Shown here piece after piece: positions 55,880 through 64,000 of a stretch of DNA of 64,000 nt. A program made the position numbers and the translations under genes. Each line of letters starts with the position of its first letter. Position 1 is the stretch's first letter. The stretch comes from Labia minor (lineage: Eukaryota > Arthropoda > Insecta > Dermaptera > Spongiphoridae), in the NCBI GenBank assembly GCA_963082975.1, contig OY720347.1, positions 9,778,225 to 9,842,224 on the forward strand, given 5' to 3'. The notes below the pieces were generated by a model. It was not told the DNA's origin, made no database searches, and saw only the letters and a program-made list of their open reading frames with translations.

Positions 55880-57060
55880 CCTCTCCTCATAAATTAGCCC
55901 TTCCTAGCCTCACTTTACGGAATTTGGAAAAAATAATAAAAAAGAAAGTTCGCCTTTAAAAAAATATTATAAAAAAAGAAGGCGTTAGGTCTGCAATCCT
56001 CTTTGAATCGGCTGAGAGTGCCTTTGATTTTTTGGATATCAAAATAAAACCGCCACATTCGGGGCAACCTGAAAGAGAACCTACCTAAGGGGTGCATGGT
56101 TTCCACGAATATGGGTGGATCGCCCATGCTAATCGAATATACCCTACGCTCCAAAGGTAATCAACAATTTGTTCCTGTTCAGGCTATTCCCATTTTGGAA
56201 CTGTGCAGAATTACCTTCCCGAATGTCCGGTTTATTCGATCCATTTCAACTACTCTCTCAGCAATACAAAAAGGCATAATTCAGACCTGGCATGCAATTC
56301 ATGCAGTTAATGCAGTGATTCTCAACTTTTTTGTGCCGCGAGATTTTCAAAATGTAAAGTAAAGAGGCTCTTAAACTTTTCCGAATTTTTTTTTTCTAAA
56401 TTTTCTTCAATTTGGTTCTAAAAAAAAGGTAAAACGTTTTTGAGACTAGGCTCTTAAACATCTCCGACTTTTTTTTCTAAATTTTTTCAATATGGTTCTA
56501 AAAAAATAAATAAGGTAAACCGTTTTTAGAACCACTTTTTTTTTCAATATGCTAAACTTTTACACCTATCTTTTTCTTTGTGTGCCGCCAAATTTTTAAA
56601 CCGTTAAAAATTTTTTCATTTGGTTCTAAAAAAAAGGTAAACCGTTTTTGGAACTACTTTTTTTAATATGGTAAACTTACACTTATCTTTTTCTTTGTGT
56701 CCCGCCAAATTTTTAAACCGATAAAAGTGTGCCGAGGTAAAAAAAAAAGGTTGAGAATCACTGAGATAATGCAACCCATCCCATAAATATTGGCATGGCA
56801 CTTATATTTTCCACGACTCACATTTTTTTTATTTATTAATTCTAATCTACTCTATAAATTAGTAGGATGAGAAGATGTATCCCTCGAATGGAAGTAGGAG
56901 GCAACCACCTGAAAATTCCTAACAATAAAATATACCTATGGATATACCGAATATTAGCCACCCAGTGTAACGCATCGAAACCTGCCAATTCTAAAATTAC
57001 CTTTCTTTCTTCTGCCTCCTTTATCAAGACTCCTTATTTTTGACAGATTTGCTCTGAAAT
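55880..57060 (-). pseudogene. unidentified decayed coding-like segment, split by a hAT MITE
   Basis: After discounting the MITE at 56313-56763, two flanks of clearly higher GC remain. On the minus strand both show stretches with coding-like composition in shifting frames: a Cys-containing part near 56280-56300 and 56772-56800, RVYSISMGDPPIFVETMHPL (about 56085-56150), and a CPECGG zinc-ribbon-like motif near 56060-56075. Several stops and frameshifts interrupt it. I do not recognise the family. It could be part of a transposon, a captured foreign gene, or a dead host gene. Confidence 0.35.
56313..56763. mobile_element. hAT MITE, CAGTGATTCTCAAC family, with internal duplications
   Basis: Termini CAGTGATTCTCAAC and GGTTGAGAATCACTG. 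Flanking AGTTAATG and AGATAATG match at 7 of 8. Internal blocks (CTTAAACAT.TCCGACTTTTT, AAGGTAAACCGTTTTT, CTTATCTTTTTCTTTGTG) occur two or three times, which explains its length of 451 bp against about 260-280 in its relatives. Confidence 0.8.
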
Positions 57061-57581
57061 TCTCCGATCAGACTAATTTCTATCATATAATTGAATATAT
57101 TTCTCTAAAATCTCCTAATGAATATTAGCAAAATAAAAAATCAATTTAAATTCAATTATACTTTTTAAAACTATACTTGAAATATTAAATTTACATTTGA
57201 AAATAAATAAAATAAATACCATTTGAAAATGTGCCATGTAATATAAATATCGTTGATTACTTACATTTGGTGAGCTGTATTATGTAAATCATTTCATGAT
57301 CAGAGATGGTGAAGATAATCAAGAATTTAAATCAACATCCAGTAGTAGGGAACGAAGATTTAAGCATGAAATAAAAGTAAAAAAAAATAACTCATATTAG
57401 ATTATAAAATTATAAAATAAATAAATTAATAATATAATAGTAAATACTGACCTCGGAGTCAATAAAGGGTTGATTGATCTCGCAGATTAGACTCGAAGAC
57501 CAACTCGAAGACTCTTGGATTGATATCTCATCTCACTCGCCTATAAATTATAAAAATAAAATAAATAAATTATAAAATTTT
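57061..57581. other. no gene seen
   Basis: AT-rich DNA. Around 57450-57540 is a short GC-richer stretch with repeated GACTCGAAGA motifs but no ORF. Confidence 0.4.
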
Positions 57582-58008
57582 GGAGAAGTCTTGATGTGGG
57601 ATCGTTCTCAGAGTAGCCGTCACAACGTTCAGGTCGGCAATCCACTAGCAGGACTCCAGAAAACACTAAACGTGTACGAGAGATGCTAACAAAAGATCAG
57701 CGATTGACTCTGCGACTAATAGCCGAAGAATTGGGTATTAGCAAAGACACAGTAAGTAGTGTTTTATGGTGTGCTGCTTGTGGATTATTGCAGGCCTGAA
57801 CGTTGTGACGGCTTCACTGAGAACGATTCCACATCAAGACTTCTCCAACAGTTTTCAAGCGTTATACGAACGTTGTCAGAAGTGGGTTGTGGCTAGTGGA
57901 GAGTATTTTGAAGGTCAATAAAGGTATTTACAATTAACATTCTCTTGTTAATGTTTTTATCATACCATTCACCGAACTTTTTAGACACACCTCGTATATG
58001 AATATAAG
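57582..58008 (+). mobile_element. rearranged mariner remnant with internal inverted repeat
   Basis: The centre encodes RVREMLTKDQRLTLRLIAEE then LGISKDTVSSV, a mariner N-terminal helix-turn-helix. The part after 57800 gives FQALYERCQKWVVASGEYFEG, the usual mariner C-terminus, and the TIR-like end CACACCTCGTATA closes the element. A 52-bp segment (57795-57846) is repeated inverted at 57582-57633, upstream of the helix-turn-helix. The catalytic core is deleted. Confidence 0.7.
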
Positions 58009-58489
58009 AAAGATATTTTTTTTATATTTTTGAAATAAGTAATTATTTCAGGATGTTTAACGAATAAACATAATAAGAATAAACTTTTAAAATTTAAAAA
58101 TATTTAGAAAAATAATACTTAAATATGACTTTCAATTAGAAAAAATATTGGTAAATAAATATATTTTGATAAATTTTGATAAATTTATGATTTTTTTAAT
58201 GTTTAAAATAATTTTACATTTAATTTTTAATAAAATTGATTTAATGAGATTTTAAATCGAATATAAAGAAAATATAATGTAATTATCTTTAAAGATTTAA
58301 ATAAAAAATTGATATATATATCTACTTTCAGTAAAAAGTTATAAAAATACATTTTATAGAATTAGATTTTTACTGAAATAATTTATTTTTTTTGAAAGTT
58401 TTATAATAAAATCTTTGTTTTAAATAATAAAAATAAATAAATTTTCAATTTAAACTTAATTAGTAAATAGGATTTGAATGATGATTTCG
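58009..58489. other. no gene seen
   Basis: AT-rich DNA without features. Confidence 0.45.
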
Positions 58490-58640
58490 GTGAAAAGAGC
58501 GCTCAGCGCACAGAACATCGCTTAGCGTATTGCATTGCGTGAAATGCAGGCAACTGAATGCATTTGTGGCGGCGCCCGGCAGGCAGGAGGAGTAGGAGGT
58601 AAGGCCAGGCAGTGGAGGGGAAAGGAGAGAGGGAGGTAAG
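58490..58640 (+). promoter_or_regulatory. GC-rich island, possible promoter / non-coding exon
   Basis: A compact island (GGCGGCGCCCGGCAGGCAGG and purine-rich GAGAGAGGGAG) stands out from AT-rich surroundings. On the + strand it offers two donor-like sites, GAG|GTAAGG at 58599 and GAG|GTAAGC at 58636. It resembles the candidate first exon at 5068-5263. The only neighbouring gene to the right is on the minus strand, so any gene it starts would lie elsewhere. Confidence 0.35.
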
Positions 58641-59287
58641 CGCTCATTTGAAATTTATTATAAATAATAAACATATTAATAAAATAAAAAAAAAACACAA
58701 ATATTAATTTTTTTTTATAATTATTGATGTTTATGAATAGAGTTTAAATTGAATGGATAGAATATTTATGGTTAATTTTATTCCCAAATGTTAATAAAAA
58801 ATCTATAAAATGAATAAATATATATATTTATTTATATAATTAATATATCAGTAAAAAGCTGTATAAAAAGCGTTTTATTCATTATTGAAATTATTATATT
58901 TTAAAGAAACGTGAGGGTGGAATAGAAATTATTCAATTTTAAATTATGAATTGTTTAGTAAGTAATTATAAATTTTTTGTAAATAGGGAGAGTTGAAACT
59001 AACCTTGGTTCGAATGTAGTACGTTAAGATGTGTTTTGCTTCTCTTTATATCTTGACTGCAGTTTACACTTTTAAAATAAATATAATATAGTAACAAATA
59101 CCTCAATCACTCCAATGATTGATTGACTGACAAAACATATTTATATTCTATTCAAATAATAACGAAGGTAGATAATCCCCTCATAGAAAAAATATTTTTT
59201 TTTTAAAAAAATAAAGTATCTAATGAAGGAAATAAATACATACGAGTACACCTTTGATTATATTTAATGAATAAAATGGCTATAACA
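58641..59287. other. no gene seen
   Basis: AT-rich DNA without features. Confidence 0.45.
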
Positions 59288-59295
59288 CCTTAACC

Positions 59296-59667
59296 CAGCG
59301 GTTTCCAACCTGTGGGGCGCGAGACTTTTGCAAGGGGGCGCGAAGGCAATTCAAGTGCCCGCAAGCTTTTGAAAATTCTCGATTTTTTTTTCAAATTTTT
59401 TCCAATATGGTTCTAAAACAAAAAAGTAAGATGATTTTGTGGCCAAACTTTGGAACATTTTCGATTTTTTTTTAATTATGGCTTAATAAAAAAAAAAAAA
59501 AGTTCAGATGATTTTGCGTTGTTATATTATTTCAGAAATGTGCCCGACTATTGAAAAAGGAAATTAGATTATTACAAAAATTAAGATTATTACAAAACAA
59601 AAAGGGGGGGGCGCAAGAATTTTTTAACAAAAGGGGGGCGCCGGTACAGAAAGGTTGGAAACCACTG
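59296..59667. mobile_element. hAT MITE A, CAGTGGTTTCCAACC family
   Basis: Termini CAGCGGTTTCCAACC and GGTTGGAAACCACTG. Flanking CCTTAACC (59288-59295) and TCTTAACC (59668-59675) match at 7 of 8. Its right half is repeated at about 60186-60343. Confidence 0.8.
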
Positions 59668-59675
59668 TCTTAACC

Positions 59676-59873
59676 CATGGGTGTCTAAACTATGACCATT
59701 AGCGGGCCACATTGCAAGAGAAATTTTTTTCTTTTCAATATGATTCTAAATAAAAAAAAAAGTCAGATGATTTCGCGATACTCTGAAACATTTCCGATGA
59801 GAGGGGGGGGAGGCGTGCGATGAAAATTATGATTGAAAATTGGGCCGTGAATACTAATAGGTTGAGAAACACT
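59676..59873. mobile_element. hAT MITE B, truncated first copy
   Basis: Starts CATGGGTGTCTAAACTATGACC directly after the duplication of MITE A. It ends in a different terminus, GGTTGAGAAACACTGG, so it is chimaeric or has been overwritten by another element. The complete sister starts at 60352. Confidence 0.55.
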
Positions 59874-60185
59874 GGCATATAATATAAATATAAACCAATT
59901 GAAATTTTGAAAATTATTGCAAGTTTTTGGATTACGTCCACGTTCACTGAATTCTTATAAGAAATTTGAAAAAAAAATAATAATAAATAAATAGATTTAA
60001 ATATTTTGTATTATGTTAATAGATTTGTTTCTCAAATTTAAAAACTTTAATCTGAATTATGCAAAGCACTTCTACAGTCAAGAACTACTCGGATAAAGTG
60101 AGATACATATAATAAAACGAATTATATTGAAAAGTTTTTCGTTAAACTTAAAAAAATTGGTTTTAAAATGGTTTTTTAAAAAAAA

Positions 60186-60343
60186 AAAGTTCAGATGATT
60201 TTGCGTAGTTATATTATTTCAGAAATGTGCCCGACTATTGTAAAAGGAAATTAGATTATTACAAAACAAAAGGAAGAGGGGGGGGGCGCAAGAATTTTTT
60301 TAACAAAAGGGGGGCGCCGGTACAGAAAGGTTGGAAACCACTG
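60186..60343. repeat. tandem duplicate of the right half of MITE A
   Basis: AGTTCAGATGATTTTGCGT through GGTTGGAAACCACTG repeats 59501-59667 about 680 bp downstream, with minor changes (for example ATTGAAAAAGG against ATTGTAAAAGG). Confidence 0.8.
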
Positions 60344-60351
60344 CCTTAACC

Positions 60352-60737
60352 TATGGGTGTCTAAACTATGACCATTCGAGGGCCACATTGCAAAAAAAAA
60401 AAATATGCTGGGCCGCCCATAAATACTTTTTCAACAAATGGAAATAAAATTAACTACAGTAAAACCTCTCTATAAGGACACGTCTAATAGTTACTTCATT
60501 CATTTAATTCACAATAAACATTGTTTTTAACAGTGTTTTGGGAGGTTTTAATGTATATATAGTTTTATTAAAATAAAATAACTTCTTTTGATTATAATTT
60601 TTTTTATTTGAATTAGATATTTGATAAAATTATAAATGAACATGAAAAATATTGCTAACATTAATTTTTTTAGGTAGAAATTAGCAAATTTAAATATTTT
60701 CATAATTTGCGTTTGGGCCGCACTTTAGACAAGCATG
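60352..60737. mobile_element. hAT MITE B, complete copy
   Basis: Runs from TATGGGTGTCTAAAC to TTTAGACAAGCATG. A perfect 8-bp duplication, CCTTAACC, flanks it (60344-60351 and 60738-60745). A pogo-like MITE is nested inside. Confidence 0.75.
60457..60553. mobile_element. 97-bp pogo/Tigger-like MITE
   Basis: CAGTAAAACCTCTCTATAAG at the left is the recognisable pogo-type TIR; the right end GGGAGGTTTTAATG is its partial complement. TA flanks both sides. Confidence 0.65.
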
Positions 60738-60745
60738 CCTTAACC

Positions 60746-61395
60746 AATCACGTGATCCTTTTTCTTTTTTCTAAAATCTCACAAGAATAATCAATGGATT
60801 ATAATGATCCCTAAATCTACTTTTATGATTAGAATAAGTTCTATCAATTTAAGATGCAAATAAAAAACTAGAGAAATTTCTGAGGACCCTAATCATAATG
60901 GCAATAAGGTAACCGAAAAATGACATCTATTTTTCCCCTTCACTTGCTCTTTTTATTTTGAACTTAGTTAATATTATAATATTAAATTTATTCTAAATAT
61001 AGCGGGACTTTACCGTTTATTCATATTTTCGACCGTACCGACGTTTCAATAAAAAAGTCAATTTTGTCTCGTTTTTAACTTTAACTTTATGGAGTGTGAG
61101 AAGTTTATAAGATCAAAATTTACTGCGTAAGATTACCTTATTGCCGATAAGAAATTCATTCTACCCCTCTACATCTAACTAAATTTTAGCATCGGTTCTG
61201 TCACTATAGAATAATTTATAGAATTAGTATGTAAATATATATTTTTTTTATCATCTTCCTACCCCTTCTAATTCTCAAATCATCACTGCTACTCGTTACA
61301 ATAGATATTGGACATATATTGTAAAAAAAACCTTTAGTTGACTATCTATGTTTAGGAAATTATTAATTATTATTTATTATAATCTCTTTCAAATA
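60746..61395. other. no gene seen
   Basis: AT-rich DNA with no supported coding region. Confidence 0.45.
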
Positions 61396-61966
61396 AGCTG
61401 GAGTGTCTCCACTCGACTATCTCGCAAATTTGAATTGGATTAATTAACATATATTTAAATTAAATTTAATTAATTATAAATTAAAATTAATAAATAATTA
61501 TTTATTAAACCACCGTATGTTTGGCTCTTTGTTGATGACATCACTTCACGTGCTTGCGCGTGATTTGCAGTGTTAAAAAATTAATCCCGGTACTTTCAGA
61601 GAATCAATTAAGCTGAAATTCTATATATAGTAGTTTTATACAATTTTTAATCATGTGAAAAACTATCCAACATATATCTTTATTTTTACCGTCACTTTAG
61701 AGTAAAAAAAAATCAAAACGTTGTAGGTAGAAAACTACGAATTTTGAATAATGTCCATGTACCAAATTTCATGATTCTAGCTCAAACCGTTTTTGCCTAA
61801 TCTTGTCTACATTGACACATACACACACACACACACACAGAGACAGACATTTTTCTCAACCTTAGTGAAAATGATTCAGGAACCTTCAAAACATATAAAA
61901 ACATCAAAATCTCGACATCGAAAATTTTCGTGATCGCAATACTATCTCTGAGGAGATAGTAAAAAT
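61396..61966 (+). mobile_element. HINE/DINE-1-like element, copy 8
   Basis: Complete copy from AGCTGGAGTGTCTCCACTCG to ACTATCTCTGAGGAGATAGT, with a (CA)n microsatellite at about 61815-61838. Confidence 0.65.
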
Positions 61967-63635
61967 GATGTGTTTATATTATTGTGATTGAAGGGTATAT
62001 TGTTATTTTCTAACTAAATTATAAAACTTTTGATAAATTTGAAAATAATATAAAATCCACATAATTTCTAACATTACTGAGCTTAAGATGATTAGCATAT
62101 CTTTAGAACTTTAAAAGAAATTTCAATTGATTATTACGGTCTGCTTTCCTAATTAAATTGACGAGCAACTCCACATCAATTTAAAAATCGTTAGATATTT
62201 CTGGTTAGTTTTAATTTCAATGAATACTATCAAAAACATTTATTCTTATTTAATATACATTTATCACATATATTAATATACTTGAATTAAAAATAAAATA
62301 AGTCTTTATCTAATATTCTTTTTCATAATAAATACAACCTTTAATAGAAAAAATATAGCAATTATAAGAGTATTTTCATTTATTGAACCTTAATTCACAT
62401 TTGAAAAAAATGGAATGCTGAAAAATTAATAATTTTCTCTATACATTATAAACATGAATGAAGTTTGTCAATATTTTTTGTTTATTCTTGTTAAATCATC
62501 TAATATACATGGTTCTTATAAAATAAAAATGTTTCTATTTAAAATTTGCTTTATTTAAATAAAATATAACTAACTTTGATAGTAACAAAAAATCTAATTT
62601 AATCTATTATAGTTGATTAATTTTATTGTTACATTTTCGATTGCATATTTAAATCTGAAATTAATCTATATTTAATATGTACAAGTCCTATTGATACAAT
62701 TAATTTTAAAACTTAATTTTAGATAAAAAATGATAAGCAGATTTTAAAACATCTACATACAAAAATCATAACTCAAAGTTCAAGAGTCATTGAAATTATG
62801 AATTTTCAAATATTATTTTATAATTGTTTTTATAAATTCAAAGAAATTTAATAGAGGATAGTGATGGAAGATTCTCTAGTAAGTTTGATAACATATTTCA
62901 ATCAAAAAATAATTTCTATCGCCCAAAACGACTTTAACTATAATTTAAATGAATTTTTAAAATAATATCTAAGGATTTGCTGAATAAGATAGTTTTCAGA
63001 ATCTGTATATATTAATAAATAATTAAAAAAGATATCGGAAATGAAAAGCTGTATACATTTCTAAATTAATTTATTTAATTTACATGTTAATTATTTCGTG
63101 AATAGAATTAACAGTTCATAAATAATTAAAATAGTTATTCAGTTTTTTTTAATATGAATAGGGAGGAAAAAATTGATAAATACTGGTTGAACATTGGACC
63201 CAAAAATAACAAACAAAAATAAATGACAAATCAATAAATAAAAATTTAATTACAAAAATATGATCTTCAAGATTATAAAGTTATATATATATATATATAT
63301 ATTTATCCTTGAAATGATCATTTCTAAAGTAAATAATATAAAGACGAGATGAAATGAACGTGGGAGTATTTGATTTATAAATATATATAGATAAAAAGAT
63401 AAATAATCGAACAAAAATCAATAATGTATTTTATATATATATATATATATCTATATTTAAATATAGATATTTATATAGGTCTAGAATTAAAAGATAAAAC
63501 AATTATACTAGAACCTTTGGATCATAGGTGCTGCATTAATTAATATTTCGTTATATATATATATATAAATATATATATAGTGCAGAGCATAGGGTAACCA
63601 TTAATTAGGTTACAAGATTTCAATTCTACGAGCTC
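61967..63635. other. AT-rich intergenic stretch, no gene
   Basis: No coding region or known repeat; (TA)n runs at about 63281-63300, 63432-63450 and 63554-63578. Its right end probably overlaps the 3' UTR region of the DnaJ gene. Confidence 0.45.
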
Positions 63636-63639
63636 TTTT

Positions 63640-63648
63640 TATTTATTA
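63640..63648 (-). terminator. candidate DnaJ polyadenylation signals
   Basis: On the minus strand AATAAATAAA lies about 170 bases downstream of the DnaJ stop codon, a sensible distance for a short 3' UTR. Confidence 0.4.
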
Positions 63649-63816
63649 ATATGATTAATACAGTTCAGCTTTTTGAACGCACAGCTAAGAAGCTTACAAA
63701 TACGACTTGATATTATTTTACTTTTATATTTGAAAAAAATATTCACCGAAGTTTTTTTTTTTAGGTTTTGATTAAATTTATAATTAAAAAAAAAAATAAT
63801 AAATTAAAAAATTAAA

Positions 63817-63967
63817 CTAATGTGTTGCACATTGGACACGATTTGGTCCCGAAGGTCCCTCATCTTCATCATATGCATTTTTATATTCTTTTCGTCGCGC
63901 TTCATGTTCTGGATTCATTTGAATCAGCTGCACTTCTTCTGAATTATCAGGAATCATAATTTCAGGC
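63817..63967 (-). CDS. DnaJ/Hsp40 type A co-chaperone, last coding exon (partial gene)
   Basis: The minus strand has an acceptor (TTATTTCAG, ending at 63968), then 49 codons and TAG at 63817-63819. The peptide starts PEIMIPDNSEEVQLIQMNPE, continues HEARRKEYKNAYDEDEG and ends RVQCATH. This matches the C-terminus of DNAJA1/2-like proteins (P-x-I-P...EEV-L...xPxxxxRR....AYxxDE......VQC-x-x-x). Those proteins deliver substrates to Hsp70 in the cytosol and usually end in a CaaX box for farnesylation. Here the last four residues are CATH; His in the final position is unusual. The J domain, Gly/Phe region and zinc fingers must lie beyond the window end. Confidence 0.85.
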
Positions 63968-64000
63968 CTGAAATAATATATATCATCATTAAATTTTTTT

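Noticed and set aside
56096..56362. 88-codon + strand ORF
   Set aside because: It runs into a hAT MITE at its end, and the minus strand shows the better coding signal. I kept only a low-confidence decayed segment.
1..64000. CRISPR arrays, operons, bacterial promoters
   Set aside because: The repeats are dispersed transposons, not regularly spaced, and the gene structure is eukaryotic with spliceosomal introns.

Overview
This window is very AT-rich nuclear DNA from an arthropod, most likely an insect. It has one gene with thirteen coding exons spread over 25 kb, GT-AG introns, and a dense mix of mariner/Tc1 relics, hAT-type MITEs, tRNA-derived SINEs, Helitron/Helentron-type elements and LINE scraps. 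Nothing in it looks bacterial or plasmid-borne. I cannot name the species.

The only complete host gene that I can prove is a secreted animal haem peroxidase on the + strand. Its coding exons run from 28770 to 53875. All thirteen exons join in frame (1992 nt, 663 residues plus stop), with signal peptide, distal-histidine motif, calcium loop, REHNR motif, proximal histidine and RGRDHG motif in the expected order. A non-coding first exon ending at a GTAAGC donor (about 5068-5263) may be its promoter exon. That would make the first intron about 23.5 kb, but only a transcript can prove the link. At the right edge the minus strand carries the last coding exon and stop of a type-A DnaJ (Hsp40) co-chaperone (63817-63967), whose body lies outside the window.

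The rest is mainly transposon debris, often nested. 1-5000: a Helitron 3' end, a mariner-type MITE, a hAT MITE, a deleted mariner and two inverted HINE/DINE-1-like elements. 5.3-28 kb (putative first intron): long palindromic foldback elements, SINEs, a LINE fragment, more HINE-like copies and a 2-kb foldback carrying a hAT MITE. 28.8-53.9 kb: the peroxidase, with most introns filled by mariners, hAT MITEs, SINEs and foldbacks. 54-63.6 kb: intergenic, with nested hAT elements, an unidentified decayed coding-like segment, a rearranged mariner, a GC-rich island and a tandem duplication built of hAT elements. Many hAT insertions have perfect 8-bp target-site duplications and most SINEs have 10-13-bp duplications, so insertion order can be read from the sequence.

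The items most worth follow-up are an unrecognised, phase-compatible exon-like ORF inside peroxidase intron 5 (41994-42146), the peroxidase's loss of both residues that covalently hold haem in mammalian homologues, the HINE-like family with hairpins at both ends, and two SINE subfamilies that share a body but have different tRNA-like heads. I did not find a convincing new multi-gene system.
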